Shown here piece after piece: positions 1 through 7,793 of a stretch of 64,000 nucleotides of DNA. Every line of letters begins with the position of its first letter. Position 1 is the stretch's first letter. The notes beneath the pieces were generated by a model, which saw only the letters and a program-made list of their open reading frames with translations, had not been told where the DNA came from and ran no database searches. Made by a program: the position numbers and the translations under genes. The stretch comes from Emticicia sp040253585 (GTDB lineage: Bacteria; Bacteroidota; Bacteroidia; Cytophagales; Spirosomataceae). Location: positions 186,001 to 250,000 of the forward strand of contig NZ_JBELAU010000001.1 of the NCBI RefSeq assembly GCF_040253585.1. Reading direction: 5' to 3'.

Positions 1-165
1 AATTTACGCTTTATAAACATTCATATCCAAATACGCCAAACTATGATTTTTATTATATTTTGGTGTTAATTTGATTGTAAATTGTTCATAATCAATTTTT
101 TTACTTTAAATTGCCCTTCTATTAAACTTCACAAAAAGACCCACACGGGAAGAATAATTATTTTG

Positions 166-1062
166 ATGGAAAACAACAATTCTCGCCGAAAAGCTATGAA
201 AAAAATTGTAGAAGGAGCTGCCGCCGTAGCCCTCACTGGAGCAGTTGCTTCTCGCCTCGAAGCTGCCGATACTATCATGGGAGCTGCACTCAAAGGCCGC
301 ATTAATCACTCTGTTTGCCGTTGGTGCTATGACTCAATCGACCTTGATTCACTTTGTCGAGCCGCTAAAACGATAGGTTTGCAATCAATCGAATTATTGA
401 ATGTTGATGAGTTTCAAACCGTCAAGAAACATGACCTTACTTGTGCGATGGTGTCGGGAATCGGTAAGGATTATGGGATAACAAAAGGCTGGAACAAAAA
501 AGAAAACCACGATGGACTCGAAGAATGGTATAAATATTTGATTGATGAAACATCGAAAGCAGGATTCACGAATTTGATATGTTTTTCGGGAAATCGTGAA
601 CGAAAACTCGACGATGAAGATGGCTTAAAAAACTGTGCGAAAGGACTGAAAAAAATCATGCGATATGCCGAAAAGAAAAAGGTGACAATCGTAATGGAAC
701 TGCTCAATAGCCGAGTTGACCATGCCGATTATATGTGCGACCACACTGATTGGGGCGTTGAACTTTGCAAAAGTATAGATTCAGATAATTTTAAATTGCT
801 CTACGATATTTATCACATGCAAATCATGGAGGGTGACATCATTCGCCGCATTCGTGAAAACCATAAATATATCGCACATTATCATACAGGTGGAGTGCCA
901 GGCCGCCACGAGATTGACGAAACCCAAGAAATTTATTATCCTGCCATTATGAGTGCCATTGCCCAAACGGGCTTCAAGGGCTTTGTGGCACAAGAATTTA
1001 TTCCTGCTCGTGCCGATAAATTGGCTTCTTTGAAACAAGGCGTAAATATTTGTGATATTTAG
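166..1062 (+). CDS. Secreted sugar phosphate isomerase/epimerase-like TIM-barrel protein (hydroxypyruvate isomerase-like)
   Basis: The protein has 298 residues. I chose the ATG at 166 because it opens a twin-arginine-type leader (RRKAMKK followed by an Ala-rich stretch ending near residue 34); an upstream TTG at 82 would only add an unlikely N-terminal extension. The body looks like an AP-endonuclease-family-2 TIM barrel: an acidic residue in VMELLNS, the Asp of LLYDIYHMQ, the His of HYHTGGVPGRHEID and the Glu of VAQEFIP are placed like the usual metal ligands. Members isomerise or epimerise small sugars such as hydroxypyruvate; the substrate here is not known. The leader suggests folded export across the inner membrane, as for many Bacteroidota paralogues. 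A second gene of the same broad family lies at 12209-13141. The first 165 bases of the window show no gene. Confidence 0.75.
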   Translation: MENNNSRRKAMKKIVEGAAAVALTGAVASRLEAADTIMGAALKGRINHSVCRWCYDSIDLDSLCRAAKTIGLQSIELLNVDEFQTVKKHDLTCAMVSGIGKDYGITKGWNKKENHDGLEEWYKYLIDETSKAGFTNLICFSGNRERKLDDEDGLKNCAKGLKKIMRYAEKKKVTIVMELLNSRVDHADYMCDHTDWGVELCKSIDSDNFKLLYDIYHMQIMEGDIIRRIRENHKYIAHYHTGGVPGRHEIDETQEIYYPAIMSAIAQTGFKGFVAQEFIPARADKLASLKQGVNICDI

Positions 1063-1158
1063 GCTAAACCTACTTTAGAAAAAGCAACATTATGAAAAAT
1101 GTGGTGTCTTGTATCTTCAAATATTAAGATACCACAAGATTGTTAAAAACACTTAATT

Positions 1159-2196
1159 ATGAAACTTTGGCTTAAAATATCTCTCGGAATTGTTGCAATT
1201 ATCATTGTTTTTATAGGAAAAACGCTCTACAATGCTGGCGTTTTTACCGCCATTAATCCTCATTTCAATGGTTCTGTAACCGAGATTGATGGTTTTGGCG
1301 GAGCAGAAGACATCACATTCGATAAAGCTACTGGACTTGCTCTTATTTCATCGAATAATTTTAGTGATAACTCAAAAAATGGGGCAATTTTCTTGTTAAA
1401 CACCAAAGAAAATTCACCTAAACCAATCAAACTGACCGAAAACATTACGTTTGATTTTCATCCGCACGGCATTAGTTTGTATCGCACACTTGATGGTGCA
1501 AAAAGACTTTTTGTAATCAATCACCGAAAAACAAAAGATTATGTCGAAGTTTTTGATTTTACAGATTCCACGCTTGTGCATCTCGAAAGCATTACGAGTT
1601 CGTTGTTTGTGAGTCCGAATGATATTGTGGCGGTGGGTGAACATACGTTTTACTTGACTAACGACCACGACGAAGAGCCATCGGATTGGCGAAGCAAAAA
1701 AGATTTATTACAAATTCCGATGGGAAATATTTGCTATTACGATGGTCAAAAAGCGACTTTAGTGGCCGATGGATTTTTATATGCCAACGGTATCAACGTA
1801 AGCCTTGATGGGAAATTGCTTTTTGCATCGGCTACTACTGGCCATAAGATAAAAGTTTTTAATCGAGATACCAACACAGGAAAACTCACAGAATTTGATT
1901 CAATTACCATCAACGGTGCCGATAATATTGAGGTTGATGAATACGGAAATCTTTGGGTAGGCTGTCATCCAAAATTGCTTTCTTACTTGGCTCATTCAAA
2001 AGACCGAAGCAAGCCTTCACCGTCTGAAATCATTAAAATTATCTACCAATCCAAAGAATATTATACGCTCGACAGCATTTATCTCAACGATGGAACACCT
2101 GTTTCGGGGTCGAGTGTGGGGGCTGTTCTTGGCGATAAACTACTGATAGGCACAGTGTTTGGAAATAAAGTGCTGCTTTGTACGTTAAAAAAATGA
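1159..2196 (+). CDS. Paraoxonase/arylesterase-like six-bladed propeller hydrolase
   Basis: A 345-residue protein with an uncleaved-looking hydrophobic N-terminus (residues 5-22), so probably membrane anchored and facing the periplasm. The motifs match the animal paraoxonase family in order: GAED (E50, D51), HPHGIS (H103), INH (H122), NDIVAVG (N154) with FYLTNDH, ANGI (N210), and ADNIEVD (D255, N256) with LWVGCHP. In PON1 the equivalents of E50/D51/N154/N210/D255/N256 bind the catalytic calcium and the two His residues form the proposed dyad, so the active site appears intact. Expected activity is lactone or aryl-ester hydrolysis; the natural substrate is unknown. Its stop codon touches the regulatory region of the next gene, so it is probably not in that operon. 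SMP-30/gluconolactonase is a more distant alternative. Confidence 0.8.
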   Translation: MKLWLKISLGIVAIIIVFIGKTLYNAGVFTAINPHFNGSVTEIDGFGGAEDITFDKATGLALISSNNFSDNSKNGAIFLLNTKENSPKPIKLTENITFDFHPHGISLYRTLDGAKRLFVINHRKTKDYVEVFDFTDSTLVHLESITSSLFVSPNDIVAVGEHTFYLTNDHDEEPSDWRSKKDLLQIPMGNICYYDGQKATLVADGFLYANGINVSLDGKLLFASATTGHKIKVFNRDTNTGKLTEFDSITINGADNIEVDEYGNLWVGCHPKLLSYLAHSKDRSKPSPSEIIKIIYQSKEYYTLDSIYLNDGTPVSGSSVGAVLGDKLLIGTVFGNKVLLCTLKK

Positions 2197-2236
2197 TGAT
2201 AATCATTGGTTTCGCAAAAATCGTACTTTAGCTTTG
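2195..2236 (+). promoter_or_regulatory. Bacteroidota-type promoter overlapped by a Fur-like box
   Basis: TTG at 2206-2208 is followed after 20 bases by TAGCTTTG at 2229-2236, a good match to the Bacteroidota -33/-7 promoter. Overlapping the -33 element is GATGATAATCATT at 2195-2207, with the perfect inverted core ATGAT-A-ATCAT, very close to the central part of the classical Fur box. The ATG of the next gene lies only four bases after the -7 element, so the transcript may have almost no leader. Control by Fur or a related metalloregulator is inferred. Confidence 0.55.
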
Positions 2237-2240
2237 CAGC

Positions 2241-2648
2241 ATGAATTTAATCTCAAACAGTAAACGAGGCTTAGCAGTTTTTCTGCTTCTGCTTACCAGT
2301 GTTCGCATACTGGTAGTGCCTGTGGTTTATCTTGATTTTGAATTGAATAAAGATTACATCATCAAAAATCTCTGCGAAAATCGCTTTAAGCCAGAGCTAC
2401 AATGTAATGGTAAATGTTATTTGGCCAAACAACTCCATAAAGTAGCCGAAGACAAAGCCAGCAAAGAAGCCGACCGCCAAGAGCAAAGTTTCAAGAAGCT
2501 ACTCGAAGAAACTTTTCACCACGAAAACTTCGTGTTTTCGCAGAATTTTGAAAGTGTAACTTTCACTGTTCAAAACAATTTTTCTTACAAGACGAGCCAC
2601 TATTCTACGCTCACTACTTCTCTTTTTCGTCCACCCTGTTTGGGCTGA
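2241..2648 (+). CDS. Small membrane protein with CNGKC motif, first gene of metal cluster
   Basis: A 135-residue protein of unknown function. Residues 9-30 form one hydrophobic segment, either a signal anchor or a long leader. The following domain carries C45, C55 and C59 in the pattern C-x9-CNGKC, then a Lys/Glu-rich helix (residues 62-90) and a His pair near 93-94; a last Cys sits near the C-terminus. I recognise the general type as a conserved Bacteroidota hypothetical but cannot name a family. The Cys/His content and its place just after a Fur-like box and before MbnP- and MauG-like genes suggest a role in metal handling at the inner membrane or periplasm, which is inference. A 225-base gap without a clear gene separates it from the next gene. 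Confidence 0.6.
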   Translation: MNLISNSKRGLAVFLLLLTSVRILVVPVVYLDFELNKDYIIKNLCENRFKPELQCNGKCYLAKQLHKVAEDKASKEADRQEQSFKKLLEETFHHENFVFSQNFESVTFTVQNNFSYKTSHYSTLTTSLFRPPCLG

Positions 2649-2873
2649 TTTTTCTTTCTTTGTTTTGCATCCAACTACCAAAGTTATTAGCTGACTTTGC
2701 GTGCTTGTGTATGCGTTTTCTTATGTTTAATTAATTTTTTAATACTTTTTTACGGAATTCTGGCGAGTTCCTTCTTCTCGGTGTTTGCCTGTAAGTTTCT
2801 TATAGTCAATCGCTCAAACTTCTGTGGACAAACCGCAGATGCTTATCATTTTATGTTTAATTATATCTAAAAA

Positions 2874-3677
2874 ATGAAAAATATATCTAAATTATTCTTA
2901 GCAATCTTCGCAACTGTAGCCATTATTTCTTGCCAAAAAGAAGAAGAAATCGGGCCAAATGATAAAAATTCGGTGACTTTAGAGTTTGATAATCGCATTG
3001 GCGACCAAAAGCTTGTTTTGGGTGCAACCAAAGCTAAAAACGCTGCTGGTGAAGAATTTACAGTTACAAAACTCAACTATTTTGTATCGAATATTGCTCT
3101 GAAAAAAGAAAATGGTGAAGTTGTAAAATTCCCTGACCAATATTTCTTGGTACGTCAATCAGAAGCCAGTTCTTTGAACATCACTTTGAAAGATGTGCCT
3201 GCTGCAAACTATACGGGTCTCACTTACACAATCGGTGTTGATAGCTTGAAATCTATCTCTGATGTAGCCCAACGCACGGGTGTACTCGACCCTGCCTCTT
3301 ATGGTTCAGATAATATGTATTGGTCGTGGAACTCAGGCTATATTTTCTTCAAAATGGAAGGTACTTCGCCTGCAATTCCTGCAAACATGATGGGAATGAC
3401 TGAATACCAATTCCATATTGGAGGATTTGGTGGTCGCACAGCCAAAACTCCAAATAACCTTAAAACGCTCAATTTTACATTCGGAGAAGCTGCTACGGTA
3501 AGAAAAGATATTGCTCCTGCTATTCATATCATCAATGATGTAACTAAGGTATTTAGTGCAAAAAATAAAATTAGCATAGCTACTTCGTATATGATTCATG
3601 CTCCTGCGGCGGGTGGTGTTATTGCCGAAAACTATGCTCAAAGTTTCATCGTTGACCACGTTCATAACGACCATTAA
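2874..3677 (+). CDS. MbnP-like copper-binding family lipoprotein
   Basis: A 267-residue lipoprotein: leader with the lipobox AIISC (C20). The mature part has the MbnP-family layout as I know it: VTLEFDNRIGD near 34-44, FTVTKLNYFVSNI near 62-74, and the Trp-rich segment MYWSWNSGY (W150, W152) before FFKMEG. His residues H181, H218, H242 and a C-terminal DHVHNDH (H262, H264, H267) are candidate metal ligands. In methanotrophs, MbnP binds copper after its diheme partner MbnH converts a Trp to kynurenine. The stop codon overlaps the start of the diheme gene by one base (TAATG), which argues for coupled translation and a functional pair. Which Trp is modified, and whether copper is the metal, cannot be read from sequence. 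Confidence 0.75.
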   Translation: MKNISKLFLAIFATVAIISCQKEEEIGPNDKNSVTLEFDNRIGDQKLVLGATKAKNAAGEEFTVTKLNYFVSNIALKKENGEVVKFPDQYFLVRQSEASSLNITLKDVPAANYTGLTYTIGVDSLKSISDVAQRTGVLDPASYGSDNMYWSWNSGYIFFKMEGTSPAIPANMMGMTEYQFHIGGFGGRTAKTPNNLKTLNFTFGEAATVRKDIAPAIHIINDVTKVFSAKNKISIATSYMIHAPAAGGVIAENYAQSFIVDHVHNDH

Positions 3678-4720
3678 TGAAATTAAAAATCCTAACTATG
3701 GTAGTTAGTAGTGTTGTTTATCTGGGAGTTGCGTGTAACAGCGACAACTCCCAAGATATTACACCTGACCAACCATTTGCTGTTCCTGCCAATTTCCCAA
3801 AGCCTGTCTATGATTTTGCAAAAAATCCAATTACTCAGAGTGGTTTTGAATTAGGGAGAGAATTATTTTACGAGGGTGATTTATCGAGAGATGGAACAAT
3901 TTCTTGTGCCGAATGCCATAGTCAAGCATCGGGCTTTACGCATCATGGACATGATGTGAGTCACGGAATTGATAATTTGAGAGGTATACGAAATGCACCA
4001 CCGATTCAGAACATGGCTTTTCAGAAAGAATTTTTCTGGGATGGAGGCGTGTTTGATTTAGACCTATTTTCGATTGCACCGATAGGAAATCCAGTAGAAA
4101 TGGATGAAAAATTGGGAAATGTACTCGAAAAATTACGTAAAAAAGAGAAATACGCTACTCTTTTTCAGAAAGCCTACGGAAGTAAAGAAATTACAACTGA
4201 ACGTTTTTTGAAAGCACTTTCGCAGTTTATGAATTCATTGGTTTCGGCTAATTCTCGCTATGATAAATATATCAGAAAAGAAGTAGGAGGAACTTTGACC
4301 GAAGAAGAATTAGCGGGAATGGAGATTTTCAAACAAAAGTGTGCTTCGTGCCATTCGGGTGAACTTTTTACCGACCAAAGTTATCGAAATAATGGTTTGG
4401 CAGTTTATAATATCGAAGATACGGGACGTGCGAGAATCACCCAAAACGAAAAAGATAATTATAAGTTTAAAGTTCCGAGCCTCAGAAATGTAGCTATTAC
4501 GGGGCCTTACATGCACGATGGGCGTTTTTATACGCTCGAAGCAGTACTGAGGCACTACAACGAATCGGTTTTGGATGTGCCAACGCTCGACCCATCGCTC
4601 AAAAATGGACAGAAATTGGGTATTCAAATCACTGCTGATGAACAGAAAAAGCTGATAGCTTTCTTGAAAACTTTGACCGATAATGAGTTTTTGACAAACA
4701 AAAGATTTGCAGCACCCTAA
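3677..4720 (+). CDS. Diheme cytochrome c peroxidase family lipoprotein (MbnH/MauG-like)
   Basis: A 347-residue protein with the lipobox LGVAC (C20), so probably periplasmic and membrane tethered. Two haem c sites are present: CAECH at 77-81 and CASCH at 222-226. A Met in GPYMHDGRF (about 279) is in the place of the usual distal ligand of the electron-transfer haem. The length is normal for bacterial diheme peroxidases. Its start overlaps the stop of the MbnP-like gene by one base. Within the CCP/MauG superfamily, members paired with MbnP oxidise a Trp of that partner to kynurenine rather than removing peroxide; the pairing is why I prefer an MbnH-like role. An ordinary hydrogen peroxide reductase is the alternative. 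Confidence 0.85.
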   Translation: MKLKILTMVVSSVVYLGVACNSDNSQDITPDQPFAVPANFPKPVYDFAKNPITQSGFELGRELFYEGDLSRDGTISCAECHSQASGFTHHGHDVSHGIDNLRGIRNAPPIQNMAFQKEFFWDGGVFDLDLFSIAPIGNPVEMDEKLGNVLEKLRKKEKYATLFQKAYGSKEITTERFLKALSQFMNSLVSANSRYDKYIRKEVGGTLTEEELAGMEIFKQKCASCHSGELFTDQSYRNNGLAVYNIEDTGRARITQNEKDNYKFKVPSLRNVAITGPYMHDGRFYTLEAVLRHYNESVLDVPTLDPSLKNGQKLGIQITADEQKKLIAFLKTLTDNEFLTNKRFAAP

Positions 4721-4726
4721 AGTTTA

Positions 4727-4749
4727 GTAGCACAAGTTTCTAACTTGTG
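4727..4749. repeat. REP-like palindrome, family A copy 1
   Basis: GTAG followed by a perfect hairpin: CACAAGTT, loop TCT, AACTTGTG (4731-4749). The same 23-base string recurs at 6551-6573 and a variant in the opposite orientation at 6597-6620. It lies just after the diheme gene and has no T-run, so a repeat element is more likely than an intrinsic terminator. Confidence 0.7.
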
Positions 4750-4820
4750 GTGTTATCGAATAAATTAGAAATGGATTTACTTTGCTACTAATCAAGTTAA
4801 TATTGTTTTGACCTAAAAAT

Positions 4821-5924
4821 ATGAATCATAAATTTAAACGCCTACTTTTTAGTATCCACAGTTGGTTTGGACTCATCACAGGAGTATTTCTGATCCTGTT
4901 GGGTCTGAGTGGTTCGGTATTGGTTTTTCAAGATGAATTGGATGAATTAATTTATCGTAAATCATTGACAGTCAAGCCCGAAGCAAATGTTTTGCCGCTT
5001 GATAGTTTATATAAAATCATTACGAATAAATACCCAAACTTAGACGGAATTGCGTGGATAAACCCAATGGCCGAAAAAGACCAATCGTATCATTTGCGAT
5101 TGTATTTGAATGATGCTCGTTTAGAATCTTATGATTTAGGAGCGATAAACATCAACCAATACACGGGCGAAATTTTGCGTTCGGGCCGAAGCGATGATTT
5201 GGAAGTAGGCTGGATTGAATGGATTTTTCAGTTTCATTTTTCTTTTCACCTCGGAATGCCAGGGGCAGCACTTACCGCCATTTTTGGACTAACGATGCTC
5301 ATTTCAATTATTACTGGTTTTATAGTTTACCGAAAATTTATTTGGAAAGTGCTGACTTTCAAAGTAAAAATAAAAACCAAGAACTGGCGAATGTTAAGCT
5401 CAGATTTGCACCGAGTAGTGGGCGTGTGGTCGCTTTTGCTTAATGTGATTGTGTTTTTTACAGGTTTTTGGATGAATTTATTTGCTTTTGAGTCAGAAAC
5501 TTGGAAAAAAGAAACAATTCCGACACCGAATAATATTTTGGTGAAGGCATCGCTTGATAAAATGTATGCCGAAAGCCTACAAAAAATGCCTGATTTAGTG
5601 CCGTCTTATGTCTATTTACCAACTCAACCCGATAAAAAGTTCAGCGTTCGGGGGAATCTGAAAGACCAAAATCCGATGTTTGCGGGTGGAAATGTAGTAA
5701 GATTTGATGCCAACACTGGCGAGTTTTTAAGTACAAGTCGCTTCGGTGATTTAGCTTTTTGGGATAAAGTATAAGCACTATTTTTTCCGCTTCACGTAGG
5801 CAATTATGGTGGTATTCCAGTGAAGATTCTCTATGTAATTCTCGGTCTAACACCTGGCTTATTGGCTATCACTGGCTTTATGCTTTGGTGGCGGCGTAAG
5901 TTCGTAAAATCTAAAACAATCTAA
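4821..5924 (+). pseudogene. PepSY-associated membrane protein interrupted by an in-frame TAA
   Basis: The reading frame begins at ATG 4821 with a typical PepSY-TM start (FSIHSWFGLITGVFLILLGLSG) and runs 317 codons to TAA at 5772-5774. Directly after it, in the same frame, 49 further codons encode PLHVGNYGG and then a fourth membrane helix (residues about 335-358) ending WWRRKF, stop at 5922-5924. These are the expected last segments of the family, so a single nonsense change seems to have removed the final helix. Membrane helices lie near 12-35, 140-168, 190-218 and in the downstream part. Family members are linked to iron-siderophore reduction or metal uptake. The truncated form could still be made; a sequencing error or readthrough are alternatives. 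Confidence 0.8.
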
Positions 5925-5937
5925 ACAAATAAGATTT

Positions 5938-6192
5938 ATGAAAAATATAGTAATAATGTCTGTTTTCATGCTTTTTGTCTCTTCAAATCTTATGGCTCAA
6001 GAAGCAAATCCAAAGCAAAAGGATAAAAAAGTTGCTGAAAAAGAAACCAAACTCGAAGATCCAGTTTGCCATATGAAAGTAAAAAAAGGCGGCAAAATAA
6101 CGGTCAAGCATAAAGAGGTAGAATACGGTTTTTGTAGCGAATCTTGTAAAGAGAGTTTTGTGAAAAATCCCGATAAGTATATCAAAAAATAG
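5938..6192 (+). CDS. Secreted YHS-domain protein
   Basis: 84 residues with a Sec signal peptide (1-20, cut near MAQ) followed by a short Lys-rich linker and a YHS domain (about 39-84). The domain shows DPVCHMKV (C44), YGFCSESCKESF (C66, C70) and NPDKYI, the usual order in this small metal-binding fold, which is also found in copper ATPases and other heavy-metal proteins. It starts 13 bases after the last codon of the interrupted PepSY gene and is followed after 8 bases by the HMA-like gene, so all three probably share a transcript. Likely a periplasmic metal-binding or trafficking protein; which metal is not known. Confidence 0.8.
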   Translation: MKNIVIMSVFMLFVSSNLMAQEANPKQKDKKVAEKETKLEDPVCHMKVKKGGKITVKHKEVEYGFCSESCKESFVKNPDKYIKK

Positions 6193-6200
6193 GAGGTTCT

Positions 6201-6548
6201 ATGAATCGCAAAGACTTTATTTCTACGCTAACATTTTCATTATCAGGTATTTGTGCAAATGTTTTTGATAAGCCTGTATCTGCTGTTGTGAATACCAACC
6301 GAGTATGCGAAAAATGCAAATACAATTTAGGTAGAAATATTGTCTTTGAAAAAGGAGTGAAAGACGTAATAGTTGATGTTGAGAAAAAGCAAATTATTAT
6401 CAAATTTGATTCGAGCAAAACAAACCTTGCCAATTTGAAAAAATACATCGCCTCAATCGGCTTTGACGCTGACGAGTTGAAAGCCGATATTTATAAACGA
6501 GAACGTCTGCGAGATTGCTGCCTAATGGACACAACTATTTGTAAATAA
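6201..6548 (+). CDS. Exported HMA-like metal-binding protein
   Basis: 115 residues. An N-terminal hydrophobic stretch (about 6-22) follows Arg/Lys and may be an export signal. Residues 33-92 resemble a heavy-metal-associated fold: CEKC (C36, C39) takes the place of the usual metal-binding CxxC at the start of the first helix, followed by GVKDVIVDVEKKQIIIKF and LKKYIASIGFDAD, which fit the remaining strands and second helix. A CC pair (106-107) and C114 form an unusual Cys-rich tail. The gene lies 8 bases after the YHS gene. Delivery or capture of soft metals such as copper in the periplasm is a reasonable inference. Confidence 0.7.
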   Translation: MNRKDFISTLTFSLSGICANVFDKPVSAVVNTNRVCEKCKYNLGRNIVFEKGVKDVIVDVEKKQIIIKFDSSKTNLANLKKYIASIGFDADELKADIYKRERLRDCCLMDTTICK

Positions 6549-6550
6549 AA

Positions 6551-6620
6551 GTAGCACAAGTTTCTAACTTGTGATTGAGTAATAAAATTTTCTAAACACA
6601 GAAGTTGAAAACTTGTGCCG
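6551..6620. repeat. REP-like palindrome family A, two copies in inverted orientation
   Basis: Copy 2 (6551-6573) repeats the 23 bases seen at 4727-4749. Copy 3 (6597-6620) is a variant in the opposite direction: read on the minus strand it begins CGGCACAAGTTTT and ends AACTTCTGTG. The head-to-head arrangement, about 23 bases apart, resembles a bacterial interspersed mosaic element. It separates the HMA-like gene from the barrel gene and could stabilise or partly terminate the transcript. Confidence 0.65.
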
Positions 6621-6632
6621 CAACGAAACATA

Positions 6633-7535
6633 ATGAAGAAATTACTATATATAACGCTACTAATCAGTAGTTTATCAGCGTCGGCCTGCGATTTGTGTGG
6701 TTGTGCAAACGGAAGTTCATTTGTTGGACTTTTGCCTCGCTCGGGCAGCCAATTTGTAGGTCTGCGTTATCGTTTACGGAGCTTCGATTCGCACCTCAAT
6801 AGCCAATTATTAAAAACTAAAGAAGATTACCAAACACTCGAAGTTTGGGGACGTTTTTATCCCGTCAAAAATTTGCAAGTAATGGCATTTTTGCCTTACA
6901 ACGATAACCAACAAACCTTGCTTTATTCGGGTACTGAAGAGCGAAAAAACGGCGTGGGTGATGCAACAATTTTGGCTCATTATAATGTGTTAAACACTTT
7001 TCTGGATTCGACTAATACCAGTGGAATCTACCATAATTTAATGATTGGTGGAGGAGTAAAACTCCCAACTGGCAAGTTTGAATATGGTTATGGTGGCGAA
7101 GCCGTAAACCCCAATTTTCAGTTGGGTACGGGTAGTACTGATTTTTTGTTGAGTGCCATTCACACTGTTCGTTATAAAAAATTGGGTTTAAACACCGAAG
7201 TAGGAGGGAGGATTTCGACCAAGAGCAATGAGTATTATAAATTCGGCAATCGACTAAGTGCTTCCATCACAGCTTTTTATACAAAAAACTTCGGGCATCT
7301 TTCTATTATGCCAAATATCGGCTCTACGATTGATTATGGTTTTAAGGACCGCAAAGATGGCGTACTAAATTCTCAAACAGGAGGCTATACTTTGCTCGGT
7401 AGCCTTGGAGTTCAAGCCTATTACAAAGCGTTTACGGCTGGATTTACTTTTCAAGAACCTCTCGTTCAAAACTTAGGTGGTGGAGAACTCAAAACTCGAC
7501 CGCAATCTTCGGTTTTTCTGACAGTAGGCTTTTAA
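6633..7535 (+). CDS. Outer-membrane beta-barrel-like protein with N-terminal CDLCGC motif
   Basis: 300 residues when started at ATG 6633; a GTG at 6615 lies inside a repeat and is less likely. A signal peptide (1-18, ending SASA) is followed at once by CDLCGC (C19, C22, C24), which would put a Cys cluster at the mature N-terminus; lipidation of C19 is possible though the lipobox is poor. The rest alternates short amphipathic strands rich in Tyr, Gly and aromatic residues and ends in VFLTVGF, a typical barrel C-terminus ending in Phe. Similar proteins are loosely annotated as transporter or phenol-degradation-type porins. Its place in the cluster suggests passage or sensing of metal ions at the outer membrane, which is inference. 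Confidence 0.6.
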   Translation: MKKLLYITLLISSLSASACDLCGCANGSSFVGLLPRSGSQFVGLRYRLRSFDSHLNSQLLKTKEDYQTLEVWGRFYPVKNLQVMAFLPYNDNQQTLLYSGTEERKNGVGDATILAHYNVLNTFLDSTNTSGIYHNLMIGGGVKLPTGKFEYGYGGEAVNPNFQLGTGSTDFLLSAIHTVRYKKLGLNTEVGGRISTKSNEYYKFGNRLSASITAFYTKNFGHLSIMPNIGSTIDYGFKDRKDGVLNSQTGGYTLLGSLGVQAYYKAFTAGFTFQEPLVQNLGGGELKTRPQSSVFLTVGF

Positions 7536-7620
7536 ATATCCTTATGTAGATAAAAATTGCTTTATTTGTAAATATTTTAGATAAATATTCTAATTTATTT
7601 AAAAATTATAGATTATATAT

Positions 7621-7649
7621 CTGAATAATAAAATTCGTTATTATCTTTG
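7621..7649 (+). promoter_or_regulatory. Probable promoter of the metE riboswitch transcript
   Basis: TATCTTTG at 7642-7649 fits the Bacteroidota -7 element TAnnTTTG. The -33 position shows CTG (7621-7623) rather than TTG, so the match is partial. The expected start point would fall near 7656, just before the riboswitch. Confidence 0.45.
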
Positions 7650-7672
7650 GGCGTTCTTTCAATAAAAGCGTT

Positions 7673-7790
7673 TTTGGTTACTACTGATGAGGTAGTATTA
7701 AAAAGGAATCGTGTGAGAATCACGAGCTGACGTGCAACCGTATTGAGGGTTTTACCTCTAAGTCGGGATACTTGCCAACTACGTATCGAC
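7673..7790 (+). promoter_or_regulatory. Cobalamin (B12) riboswitch aptamer upstream of metE
   Basis: The conserved core of the cobalamin riboswitch is present in order: AAAAAGGAATC, GTGAGAATCAC, GTGCAACCGTA and AGTCGGGATACTTGCC. They correspond to the consensus blocks GGGAA, GTGAGAATC, CCGCAACTGTA and AGTCAGGATACCTGCC. It sits in the 416-base leader of the B12-independent methionine synthase, the classic place for such control: when B12 is available, metE is switched off and the B12-dependent enzyme is used. This part of the leader carries no credible protein gene. Confidence 0.93.
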
Positions 7791-7793
7791 AAA

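Noticed and set aside
106..309. Open frame on the minus strand within the first gene
   Set aside because: It is the antisense of a clear coding region and has no protein-like quality.
5772..5774. Alternative genetic code or programmed readthrough at TAA
   Set aside because: All other genes stop normally at TAA and no readthrough signal is visible; a point mutation is simpler.
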